DNA from: Desulfogranum marinum
GTDB lineage: Bacteria; Desulfobacterota; Desulfobulbia; Desulfobulbales; Desulfobulbaceae
Length of the DNA stretch: 64,000 nucleotides
Direction: 5' to 3'
NCBI RefSeq assembly: GCF_016918565.1
Contig: NZ_JAFFQD010000012.1
Location: forward strand, 1-64,000
The number at the start of each line of letters is the position of its first letter. The first letter of the stretch is position 1. Positions 8,931-16,233 of the stretch are shown piece by piece. The notes beneath the pieces are model-generated. The model was not told the origin of the DNA. It made no database searches and worked only from the letters and a program-made list of their open reading frames with translations. Position numbers and translations under genes: made by a program.

Positions 8931-9449
8931 ATGACGCCTTTTCTCTTGTCCCAGATATTGGTCGGGATGGCGATATGTACAGACTTGCTTTCTTTCCAAG
9001 GGAAAGGAAGAAAACATATCCTTGTTTGCCTGATTATTTCTTCTTCTCTCATTTCTCTTCATTTTGTTTTGTTGGAGCATTGGACCGCTGCAGGCCTTGG
9101 GCTCCTGGCCGGTATTCGTTTTGTGACCAGTTATTTTACGACCTCGAAGAAGGCAATGTCGGTTTTTGTCTGTTGCTCTCTGCTTATTGGGATCGTCACG
9201 TATAGCGGCGTGCTGAGTTTACTCAGTTGTACCGGGGCCATTTGCAATACAGTGGGATCGTTTTGCAGCACAGATCGTCGCATGCGTAAAATAATGTTTC
9301 TAGGTACCTGTTTCTGGCTTACGCATAATATTTTAGCCCATTCCCCCACTGCAGTATTGCTTGAATGTCTTTTTTTGAGCAGCAATATAGTTGGTTATTA
9401 TCGTTATTACGTTGTTCGTCCTGCTCAAACCGGGACCTTCTCTCATTGA
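8931..9449 (+). CDS. YgjV-family inner membrane protein
   Basis: This 172-residue protein consists almost wholly of membrane segments (about five or six) and resembles the YgjV family. Typical features are the start LLSQILVGMAICTDLLSFQGK, a central LGLLAGIRFVTSYFTTSKK segment and GSFCSTDRRMRKIMF, followed by a hydrophobic C-terminal pair. The family has no known biochemical activity. It lies between the truncated nuclease-like gene and the GSCFA gene, all rightward, with no obvious functional tie. The start codon is the first ATG of the frame and its ribosome binding site is poor. Confidence 0.7.
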   Translation: MTPFLLSQILVGMAICTDLLSFQGKGRKHILVCLIISSSLISLHFVLLEHWTAAGLGLLAGIRFVTSYFTTSKKAMSVFVCCSLLIGIVTYSGVLSLLSCTGAICNTVGSFCSTDRRMRKIMFLGTCFWLTHNILAHSPTAVLLECLFLSSNIVGYYRYYVVRPAQTGTFSH

Positions 9450-9469
9450 AATAATTACTGGAATTATGC

Positions 9470-10423
9470 ATGGCACGTTCTGAGGTACATCCTTTTCATG
9501 ATTTTTTACAGTGGCAGGTCTGGCCGGGTTCGTATAAAAATCCTCCTGTAGACGGTAATTTTCCCTGTCCTGATGGTATAGCTCTTCGGATTGATAAACA
9601 AACGGCTATCGTCTCGATGGGCTCCTGCTTTGCTCGTGAGATCAAGAAGGTTTTGGTGCAGCAGGAGTACAATTATATAGTTGAGGAACGTGATAATCCT
9701 GCCTCGGCCCATGCAAGTGCGGCCTGGGAACGCACCTATAACTCTTTTTCAATGCGCCAGATTTTTGCCTATACCTTTGACCGTTTTACGCCACAACTCA
9801 GGTGGTGGAAAGTGCCTGGAGAAGATAGGGTGCAGGACCCTTACCGGCGGATAATGCTCTACGATTCTCTTGAGGAAGCGCAGGTTGATTTTGCGGCCCA
9901 TGTTGCAGCATCGCGGCGGGTTTTGAAAAGGGCGGAAGTCCTTATTCTTACCCTTGGGTTGACTGAGATATGGGAGGACACCGAAGATGGCAGTGTCATC
10001 TGTCTTCCCTCTGGTCCGTATCCTAACAACGGCGGGGATATGTCACGATATCGTTTCAGGGTATCACGCTACCAGGAAAATTTGGATAATCTGGAGTATA
10101 TTTATTCTTTGATGGCAGCCCACAATCCGGAATGTAAGATTGTAATTACGGTTTCACCGGTACACCTGTGGGCCACGTTTCGTAAGGATTTGGATGTGAT
10201 CAGTGCAAGCTGTAATTCCAAGTCGACCCTGCGTGCCGTAGCCGACGAATTTGTCTCAAAATATGACAATGTTTTTTACTTTCCGGCCTTTGAGATGGCA
10301 ACTATCTACACCATGCTGCAGGGCAAATCCTATTTTGCAGATGGGAAGGAAAATTTTCACGTCAACCGAAAAACAGTTCAGTTTATAATGGATCATTTTT
10401 TTAAATATTATAATCCCCAGTAG
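9470..10423 (+). CDS. GSCFA domain protein
   Basis: The 317-residue product carries the GSCFA motif that names its family (VSMGSCFAREIKKVL at about residue 50). The family is related to SGNH/GDSL-type esterases, in which the Gly-Ser-Cys-Phe-Ala block holds the predicted nucleophile. Other expected blocks are present: LTLGLTEIWED, VITVSPVHL, and a late YFADGKENFHVNR segment that may supply the catalytic His. There is no signal peptide. The natural substrate is unknown, and hydrolysis of an acyl or glycan ester is an inference. The start ATG at 9470 follows the YgjV gene by 20 bases, so the two may be co-transcribed. Confidence 0.85.
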   Translation: MARSEVHPFHDFLQWQVWPGSYKNPPVDGNFPCPDGIALRIDKQTAIVSMGSCFAREIKKVLVQQEYNYIVEERDNPASAHASAAWERTYNSFSMRQIFAYTFDRFTPQLRWWKVPGEDRVQDPYRRIMLYDSLEEAQVDFAAHVAASRRVLKRAEVLILTLGLTEIWEDTEDGSVICLPSGPYPNNGGDMSRYRFRVSRYQENLDNLEYIYSLMAAHNPECKIVITVSPVHLWATFRKDLDVISASCNSKSTLRAVADEFVSKYDNVFYFPAFEMATIYTMLQGKSYFADGKENFHVNRKTVQFIMDHFFKYYNPQ

Positions 10424-10469
10424 ATCTAGCTAATCGATTGGTAATGCAATTTGCCAGAGCAAGCCTTTC

Positions 10470-10592
10470 TAACCGGAATTTCTCATGATCATTTTGTCAT
10501 TTTCCGAAAAGATTAGTAATTTCAAGTTGATGTTATTAAAATCAATCAAATGTAAAATTAACCAAATGCTCATGAGAAATCAGGCAAAGGAG
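10470..10592 (+). promoter_or_regulatory. Long-range inverted repeat upstream of the RAM-domain gene
   Basis: ATTTCTCATGATCATTTTG at 10478-10496 and CCAAATGCTCATGAGAAAT at 10562-10580 are inverted copies with 17 of 19 positions matching. The inner spacer is AT-rich. The right arm ends a few bases before AAAGGAG, the ribosome binding site of the gene at 10598. The left arm is also a copy of the CCCGGATTTyTCATGA element. It could be a looping operator, possibly autoregulatory, or a small mobile-repeat remnant. Confidence 0.45.
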
Positions 10593-10597
10593 AAATA

Positions 10598-10873
10598 ATG
10601 GTTACCTCAATAATTCTCATTAATGCAGAACGATCGAAAATAAATGACTTGGCAGAACAACTTGCGGATGTGGAGGGTATTTCCGAGGTGTATTCTGTCA
10701 GCGGTTCCTATGACCTGGTAGCTATTGCCCGCATAGGTACAAACGACGATCTGGCAGAGTTGGTGACAAACAGAATGTATAAGCTGGAGGGGATTGAAAA
10801 AACAGAAACAATGCTCGCTTTCAAGGCCTTTTCCCGGCATGACCTGGAGCGTATGTTTTCGCTGGGCATGTGA
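10598..10873 (+). CDS. Stand-alone Lrp/AsnC RAM domain protein
   Basis: This 91-residue protein is a single RAM (ligand-binding, Lrp/AsnC C-terminal) domain without the DNA-binding helix-turn-helix. The beta-alpha-beta pattern (TSIILINAERSKINDLAEQL, then VEGISEVYSVSGSYDLVAIA, then LEGIEKTETMLAFKAF) is classical. Such stand-alone domains form ring-shaped oligomers, bind amino acids, and in some organisms modulate full-length Lrp proteins. AAAGGAG lies six bases before the ATG. It is followed after 27 bases by the thioesterase gene, so they probably share a transcript. Its ligand and partner are unknown. A long inverted repeat precedes it. Confidence 0.9.
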   Translation: MVTSIILINAERSKINDLAEQLADVEGISEVYSVSGSYDLVAIARIGTNDDLAELVTNRMYKLEGIEKTETMLAFKAFSRHDLERMFSLGM

Positions 10874-10900
10874 AAAATCTTAATGCAATAAGAGGGAAGG

Positions 10901-11326
10901 ATGAAGGTCAGGAACAGCAATTATATGCAAGATGTGGAAACGGTGTTTCGAGAAGCGACCTTTATCCGCGAACTGGGGATAAAACTGGTCACTGTGGAGC
11001 CTGGAAGATGTCTGGCTGAGGTGGAGGTGATCCCGGCCCATCTGCAGCATTTACATCGCGTACATGGGGGTGTTATTTCGTCCCTTGCCGGCCATGCAGC
11101 TCTGGGAGCCGCCATATCCGTTGCTGCGGAAGGTGATGTGCTGGTAGCCCCGGAATTTACCTTTCAGATGTTTCGTGGTGTTGACTCAGGTTTGCTTCAG
11201 ACAAAAGCTCAGGTGATCAAAGGTGGTGCATTGTTGATTTTTACAGAGGCTGAGGTGTTTTATAACGATGCTGCCGGTGAGCATTTGATCGCTAAAGGAA
11301 ATTTTACATTCACCCGTGCTCGATAG
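10901..11326 (+). CDS. PaaI-type hotdog-fold thioesterase
   Basis: The 141-residue product is a hotdog-fold acyl-CoA thioesterase of the PaaI/YdiI type. The central helix motif is clear: LQHLHRVHGGVISSLAGHAALGAAI, where HGG and the following acidic or polar position mark the active site. EFTFQMFRGV and ALLIFTEAEVFY form the later beta strands. Such enzymes release free acids from aromatic or medium-chain acyl-CoAs and often act as housekeeping repair enzymes. The position normally occupied by Asp/Glu in HGGxxxxLxD/E is less canonical (LAGHA), so the catalytic rate or substrate may differ. GGGAAGG directly precedes the ATG. Confidence 0.85.
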   Translation: MKVRNSNYMQDVETVFREATFIRELGIKLVTVEPGRCLAEVEVIPAHLQHLHRVHGGVISSLAGHAALGAAISVAAEGDVLVAPEFTFQMFRGVDSGLLQTKAQVIKGGALLIFTEAEVFYNDAAGEHLIAKGNFTFTRAR

Positions 11327-11408
11327 TGGTGTTCGTTCATGGCATGGAGAGGTTGGTAGGGGACCACCATTTTTAGCTGCGGAGACAAGTATAGGCTTTG
11401 AAAGTTAG

Positions 11409-11609
11409 TTAGAGGTCTGCAACAGGGCCGAGCATTTTTTCCTGACACGTTTTGCAAAGCACCTTTTCTGTTTCCAGTGCATGGAAACAGTTCATACATC
11501 GTTTTTTTCTGTTTATACTGGAATTTTTACCTGGTTGTTTTTTGGTGTGGAGCAAGGTGCGAAGAATGTTCATAGGTATGAATGGCAAAGTGTTGTTGTC
11601 TCGTTTCAT
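11409..11609 (-). CDS. Possible small zinc-ribbon protein
   Basis: A leftward frame of 66 residues ends with a CxxC-x9-CxxC arrangement (RCMNCFHALETEKVLCKTCQ), the pattern of a small zinc ribbon. The N-terminal half is basic and unremarkable. No good ribosome binding site was found for ATG 11609 or ATG 11573. The opposite strand also has an open frame, which weakens the case. Metal binding is inferred only from the four cysteines. Confidence 0.3.
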   Translation of the reverse strand: MKRDNNTLPFIPMNILRTLLHTKKQPGKNSSINRKKRCMNCFHALETEKVLCKTCQEKMLGPVADL

Positions 11610-11928
11610 TTATCTGGAAAAAAGAAACGGTGGTGTTTGTCTATGGAGACAAGTATTAAGGGTGTTTTTACTGCCTGTCAACCTGAAACCCTTCTTCTGG
11701 AAAGCTAATTTGCGTTTTTCCTGTTTTTGGGATTATTGAATGTGATCCAGAGTGTGGAGAAAGCGAAGACAGCGCTACCAGTAGCGGCGGTTGCTGGTGA
11801 GGCAGGGAAAAGGGAAGTGTCATGTGTTGCTTTTTTTAGTTGGCCGCATTAGTCTGAAAAGACAGTTTTTTTTGTCAATAATGGACATGCTTCGCAAGAG
11901 GTAATGTGTCAGTAAAAAGGAGAACTCT

Positions 11929-12369
11929 ATGCCGGGATGTAATATATTCAGTCAGGAACATCAGATGTTGCTCGTCCATTTTTTCGGGAACGTGACTGCC
12001 AGTGACTTGGAATTGCAAGCTGTGTCAGTTCTCTCTCACCCCGATTTCAGCGAAAGCACCAAAGAGTTGATCAGTTTTGCAGAGGTAGAGAGTTTTGCGC
12101 CGGATGTCGATATGGAGCGGCTCGCTGACATTGTGAACATCAATAAGGAGCATATTGAGAAATTTCCGGACATCAAAGTTGCCTTTATCGCCCCAGATGC
12201 CCTTTCCTTCAATCTTGCCAGAGTCTACCAGGAAACTACTGAGGGGCACGAGCGTAAAGGCGAAATGAAAATTTTTACCACTAAACAGGAAGCCGTTCAG
12301 TGGCTGGGGGGCAAGAGCAGTCAGTGGGATATGCTTCTTGAGCGTGTATCAAAAATGTGTAGCTTGTAA
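11929..12369 (+). CDS. SpoIIAA/STAS-like protein of unknown role
   Basis: The 146-residue soluble protein resembles the SpoIIAA-like (STAS-related) group: an opening strand QMLLVHFFGNVTASDLE, then a helical stretch, then FPDIKVAFIAPDALSFNLAR and a final KIFTTKQEAVQWLGG helix. The last segment (beta strand followed by EAxxWLG) is characteristic of that fold in many proteobacterial proteins of unknown function. AAAAGGAG precedes the ATG by seven bases. There is no kinase or anti-sigma partner next to it. A strong hairpin follows the stop. Ligand binding or membrane association is possible but not visible. Confidence 0.65.
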   Translation: MPGCNIFSQEHQMLLVHFFGNVTASDLELQAVSVLSHPDFSESTKELISFAEVESFAPDVDMERLADIVNINKEHIEKFPDIKVAFIAPDALSFNLARVYQETTEGHERKGEMKIFTTKQEAVQWLGGKSSQWDMLLERVSKMCSL

Positions 12370-12391
12370 TTGGTACTGCTTCTTCTCTTTT

Positions 12392-12424
12392 CCTCTGTCC
12401 GGCTTCGTTCCTCCCGGACAGAGG
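12392..12424 (+). terminator. Hairpin after the STAS-like gene
   Basis: CCTCTGTCCGG at 12392-12402 and CCGGACAGAGG at 12414-12424 form a perfect 11-bp stem with an 11-base loop, about 23 bases after the stop codon. No T-run follows directly, so it is a weaker candidate for intrinsic termination; RNA 3'-end protection is another option. Confidence 0.5.
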
Positions 12425-12547
12425 CTCTCATCTCCTGCCATCAGTTACTTGCATATAACTCTTTTTTCTTTTAGGATGTCCGCTTTTGTATAATAATCGT
12501 TGCTGCCGATTGTAAAGCGGCTTTTTTTTGAATTGATATAAAATACC

Positions 12548-13429
12548 ATGAAACCCATAGAAAACGCCCTCAAACCCTCTTCTGCTATTTTATTAATCCA
12601 CTGCCAAGATAGTAAAGGGATAGTCTCCTCGGTGAGCGAATTTATTTTTAAGAATAACGGTAATATAATGTATCTCGATCAGCACGTAGATACATCCCAG
12701 GGCGTTTTTTTTATGCGTATTGAGTGGGAATTGGAAAAATTTTCGATTCCGGATGAGAAAATAGGGGAATATTTTGATACGCTTATTGCCCAAAAGTACA
12801 ATATGCAGTGGAATCTGCATTTTTCTCAATATGTACCCAAGATGGCATTGTTTGTGTCAAAGCTGCCCCATTGTCTGTACGACCTGCTTTCTCGCTGGAA
12901 ATCCGGTGAAATTGAAGTCGAGATTCCTCTTATTATCAGCAACCATGAAGATATGCGGCCTGTTGCTGAGCAGTTTGGAATTCCCTACCACCATTTTTCC
13001 GTTACTGCCCAGAATAAAAAGGAAAAAGAGCAGGAACAGCTTGAATTGCTCGCAGAGCACGATATAGATTTTATAGTGCTTGCCCGGTACATGCAGATCC
13101 TTTCCGGCGATTTTGTTGATCATTACCAGGGAAAAGTAATCAATATTCACCACTCCTTTCTTCCCGCTTTTCCCGGAGCCAAGCCATACCACTCAGCCTA
13201 CGAGCGAGGGGTAAAAATTATCGGGGCAACCAGTCACTATGTAACCGCAGATCTTGATGGTGGGCCGATTATAGCCCAGGATGTTATTCAGGTTAGTCAT
13301 GCCGATTCGGTTCAGGACTTGGTGCGCAAGGGGCGTGATCTTGAAAAAGTGATTCTTGCCCGTGCGATCTGGCATCATTTGAAACGGCAAACGCTGATTT
13401 ATCAGAACCGGACTGTCGTCTTTACCTGA
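12548..13429 (+). CDS. purU: Formyltetrahydrofolate deformylase
   Basis: PurU hydrolyses 10-formyltetrahydrofolate to formate and tetrahydrofolate, balancing the one-carbon pool and supplying formate for purine synthesis. The 293 residues contain an N-terminal ACT regulatory domain (about 12-90: AILLIHCQDSKGIVSSVSEF) and a C-terminal formyltransferase-like domain from about 95. The catalytic set is visible as NIHHSFLPAFPG (Asn199, His201) and DLDGGPI (Asp237), with LARYMQILS before it. Length and domain order are normal for the family. It has no operon partner; the next gene is leftward. Confidence 0.96.
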   Translation: MKPIENALKPSSAILLIHCQDSKGIVSSVSEFIFKNNGNIMYLDQHVDTSQGVFFMRIEWELEKFSIPDEKIGEYFDTLIAQKYNMQWNLHFSQYVPKMALFVSKLPHCLYDLLSRWKSGEIEVEIPLIISNHEDMRPVAEQFGIPYHHFSVTAQNKKEKEQEQLELLAEHDIDFIVLARYMQILSGDFVDHYQGKVINIHHSFLPAFPGAKPYHSAYERGVKIIGATSHYVTADLDGGPIIAQDVIQVSHADSVQDLVRKGRDLEKVILARAIWHHLKRQTLIYQNRTVVFT

Positions 13430-13613
13430 ACTACGCGTCATTTCCTTCGTAACTATCAGCAGCAGCATCTGGGCACGATCGAAACGCTTTGCATACTGAT
13501 TAAAACCAAATCGATTCGCTTATGCCTGCATGGAGCAGTGCTTATCAGTTACAGCCCTCAGAAAAAGGCATTTTTGTGATTTTGGCTGATAAGTGACTTG
13601 CCCTTGACGATTC

Positions 13614-13898
13614 TTATTCTTGATTGTCGGTAGTACCAGATTCAAAGGCGTGAAATTCAAGAGTGCCGTCATAGAGTTGAAAGCTGCCGCAATACCTGCC
13701 AGGGGTGTCCGGCATTTCTGTTGCTGTTGCGTAGAGGGTGACGGTGCGTTCTTGGTCATCTAGTTCCGGATCAACAAGTGCCCACAGTACAGGTGAGTCG
13801 TCACCTTTTGCCTGGACGCTGAGGATTTCACTGCCTGCAGGTAATTGAACGATTTGCGTTTTGGTTGGCTGGAGGTGGTATCTGCGTATTGTTTTCAT
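13614..13898 (-). CDS. DUF7352-like small protein
   Basis: This 94-residue protein fits a small family (DUF7352-like) found often in phage and mobile contexts. The conserved order is visible: a start MKTIRRYHLQPTKTQIVQLP, then GSEILSVQAKGDDSPVLWAL, then a TPGRYCGSFQLYDGTLEFHAFE tail. It has no membrane segment. Function is unknown. It stands alone between purU and the transketolase gene, both of which read the other way. Orientation and family habit hint at acquisition, but nothing mobile flanks it. Confidence 0.75.
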   Translation of the reverse strand: MKTIRRYHLQPTKTQIVQLPAGSEILSVQAKGDDSPVLWALVDPELDDQERTVTLYATATEMPDTPGRYCGSFQLYDGTLEFHAFESGTTDNQE

Positions 13899-14120
13899 TC
13901 GTGGATAGAGTGGTTGGAAGAAATTTTTAAGAACATACGATTACAGTACTCTATACCAGAAAGTGGTGGGGAATTGTATTGGTTAATCTACCCTGTGCTG
14001 CAAGAGATGGGTAATGATGTATATAACCTGGATCTCACCACCTATCGTAACCTGTGTCCAGCTTGAAACTAATTTTGATGTAACTCTCTTTGAATGTGGA
14101 CAAAATCCTTGTTGCGGATT

Positions 14121-14150
14121 TTGACAGTTCTGGTATCAGTGCATAACTAT
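14121..14150 (+). promoter_or_regulatory. Predicted sigma-70-type promoter of the transketolase gene
   Basis: TTGACA at 14121-14126 is a perfect -35 box. A 17-base spacer leads to TAACTA at 14144-14149, a moderate -10 box. Transcription would begin near 14157, leaving a leader of about 65 bases before ATG 14225. The spacer 13899-14120 otherwise shows nothing recognisable. Confidence 0.5.
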
Positions 14151-14224
14151 TGTTCAGGAAATTTACTTCCTCTATAAAATTCACTCTATCCCTTTCTTAT
14201 TTTACGACCCTGTAGGATATTATT

Positions 14225-16111
14225 ATGACTTTTCCAATCGATTTATCAGAGTATACCCCTTTAAAATTTACCCTTACCCAAGAGGGGATGAGTGCTGAGC
14301 AGAGAGCAACCCTGGAGAAGAATATCTCTATTGTTCGCGACAGCATCGTGTTTTTTACTGCCTTGGCCAATACCAAAGGACTCGGTGGTCATACCGGTGG
14401 CGCTTTTGATATTGTCCCTGAGCTGTTGATTGTTGATGGATTTATGAAAGGCTCTGATTCATGTTACCCCGTGTATTTTGATGAAGCCGGTCACCGGGTG
14501 GCAATACAGTACATTATGGCCGTGTTGAATGGGTATGCCGCGCCTGAGTCACTGCTCCATTACCGTGAATTCAACCAAGGTTTATATGGTCACCCGGAAC
14601 GTAATGAGAAAGACGGTGTCTTTTTTAGTTCAGGCCGCCTTGGTCACCTGTGGAGTTATGTTAATGGAATCGCGGAAGCCAATCCTGGCAAGACCGTATT
14701 CATGTTTGGCAGTGACGGTTCGCAACAGGAAGGTGATGATGCCGAGGCAGCCCGTTACGCAGTTGCCCGCAACCTGAATGTTAAATTGCTTATTGATGAC
14801 AACGATGTCACCATTGCCGGTCACCCTACGGAATATATGAAGGGGTATGACGTGGTAAAAACACTCGGCGGACATGGCTTGGGTATTAGTGATTGTGCCG
14901 GAGAAGACATTGATGCCTTGTTTACACATATCCAAAAGGCCATTGCTACCGCTGGGCCGATCGCAGTGGTTGCCAAGCGATTAATGGCGGTAGGAATTGA
15001 CGGTATCGAGGGCCTTCCCAAGGGACATGATGTCATTCCTGTACCAATGGCCATCGATTATCTGAAAGGCAGGGCACAGGATGCGGCAGTTGCCATTCTG
15101 AGTCAGGAGGTCGAGAAAAAAGAGAAAACAGAATATCTTGGCAGTACTCCCGAAACCGGGAAGAACCGAGATGATTTTGGTAAAGTAATCTGCGAACTCC
15201 TTGGGGATGTGGAAGACCCGGCAGCAAGCGTGCTGGTGGTCGACTCAGACCTGGAAGGCTCGTGCGGGCTGCACCATATTCGTAAAAATGTTCCCCAGGT
15301 ATATGTCCATGGGGGCATCATGGAGCGCAACAATTTTTCCGTTGCAGCTGGATTTGGCGCTACCCCAGGCAAGCAGGGGATTTTCGGTACTTTTGCAGCA
15401 TTTCAGGAAATGGTAATCTCGGAAATTACCATGGCCAGACTCAATCAGGCCAATGTACTTGCCCACTTCTCCCATTCCGGGGTTGATGATATGGCTGATA
15501 ATACCTGTCATTTTGGGATCAATAACTTTTTTGCGGACAACGGACTGGCTGAACACGATAATACTAGGCTCTATTTCCCGGCTGATCCGCTGCAGCTCAA
15601 GGCGGTGCTTAACAAGGTCTTTCATGATAGTGGGCTGCGTTTTGTCTTTTCTACTCGTTCGGCTACTCCGTTTATTTTAGATGAAGCGGGCAATAAGCTG
15701 TACGAAGACTATAGCTTTACCCCGGATAAAGATGAGGTTATCCGCGAGGGGGACCAAGGGTATATTGTTTCCTATGGTGAGATGCTCTACCGCTGTCTTG
15801 ATGTAGTGGAGCGTTTAAAGCAGGAAGGGATTAATGTCGGCCTGATAAACAAGCCGGTACTCAATGTGGTTGATGAGGAAATGGTGGCTAAGCTTGGCAA
15901 TAGCCCGTTCGTGCTGGTGGTCGAGACCCAGAACGCCAAAACAGGACTTGGCAGTCGGTACGGCAGCTGGCTGCTTGAGCGTGGTTTCGCTCCTGGCTAT
16001 GGTTATATGGGAACCTGGAAAGATGGTGCAGGCGGCCTGTCTGAGCAGATTCCTTATCAGGGAATGTCCGGTGCGGATATCCGTGAAAAGGTAATGGCGC
16101 TGATGAAATAA
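14225..16111 (+). CDS. Divergent transketolase-like protein
   Basis: This 628-residue thiamine-diphosphate enzyme has the whole transketolase architecture: a TPP-binding N-terminal domain (about 20-300), a pyrimidine-binding domain (about 320-480) and a C-terminal domain (about 500-625). The TPP/metal motif reads FGSDGSQQEGD ... LLIDDNDVTIAGH, equivalent to GDG-x-N in the family. GHTGGAFDIVPELL corresponds to the first substrate loop, YGHPE to the GHPE loop, and GGIMERNNFSVAAGFGA to the region carrying the catalytic Glu. Identity to classical TktA is clearly low, and the usual DRF-x-LS-x-GH loop is altered to PVYFDEAGH. Interconversion of pentose and triose phosphates is likely, but a related two-carbon ketol transfer is possible. 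It stands alone with a predicted promoter and a terminator. Confidence 0.85.
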   Translation: MTFPIDLSEYTPLKFTLTQEGMSAEQRATLEKNISIVRDSIVFFTALANTKGLGGHTGGAFDIVPELLIVDGFMKGSDSCYPVYFDEAGHRVAIQYIMAVLNGYAAPESLLHYREFNQGLYGHPERNEKDGVFFSSGRLGHLWSYVNGIAEANPGKTVFMFGSDGSQQEGDDAEAARYAVARNLNVKLLIDDNDVTIAGHPTEYMKGYDVVKTLGGHGLGISDCAGEDIDALFTHIQKAIATAGPIAVVAKRLMAVGIDGIEGLPKGHDVIPVPMAIDYLKGRAQDAAVAILSQEVEKKEKTEYLGSTPETGKNRDDFGKVICELLGDVEDPAASVLVVDSDLEGSCGLHHIRKNVPQVYVHGGIMERNNFSVAAGFGATPGKQGIFGTFAAFQEMVISEITMARLNQANVLAHFSHSGVDDMADNTCHFGINNFFADNGLAEHDNTRLYFPADPLQLKAVLNKVFHDSGLRFVFSTRSATPFILDEAGNKLYEDYSFTPDKDEVIREGDQGYIVSYGEMLYRCLDVVERLKQEGINVGLINKPVLNVVDEEMVAKLGNSPFVLVVETQNAKTGLGSRYGSWLLERGFAPGYGYMGTWKDGAGGLSEQIPYQGMSGADIREKVMALMK

Positions 16112-16133
16112 GTTCCAGCAACCCTGAGGAAAA

Positions 16134-16178
16134 ATAAAAAAAGCGAAGTCTCTTTCAAAGAGGCTTCGCTTTTTTTAT
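16134..16178. terminator. Bidirectional intrinsic terminator
   Basis: The stem AAAAAAAGCGAAG...CTCTTT pairs with AAAGAG...CTTCGCTTTTTTT around 16136-16177, with A-runs on one side and T-runs on the other. It lies between the convergent transketolase and PEP carboxykinase genes and can end transcription from both. Confidence 0.85.
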
Positions 16179-16186
16179 TATATCAA

Positions 16187-16219
16187 GCATGTTTTCCGGT
16201 TAGTTACCGGACAACATGC
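16187..16219 (-). terminator. Second hairpin after the PEPCK gene
   Basis: GCATGTTTTCCGGT at 16187-16200 and ACCGGACAACATGC at 16206-16219 form a 14-bp stem with one mismatch and a five-base loop, 15 bases after the PEPCK stop codon. It probably adds to termination or protects the mRNA end. Confidence 0.5.
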
Positions 16220-16233
16220 CTGAGGAATTTTAC

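Noticed and set aside
11452-11739. Rightward frame of 95 codons opposite the possible zinc-ribbon frame
   Set aside because: Composition is unlike neighbouring proteins (many Phe, Trp and Cys) and it lacks a binding site.
13845-14066. Rightward frame of 73 codons before the transketolase gene
   Set aside because: It overlaps the DUF7352-like gene in antisense, has no binding site and ends before the predicted promoter region of transketolase.
3352-14140. 14-base identity GTTCTGGTATCAGT at 3352 and 14127, both upstream of genes
   Set aside because: Given the window length, several 14-base matches are expected by chance, and only one of the two sites has a -35 box in front.
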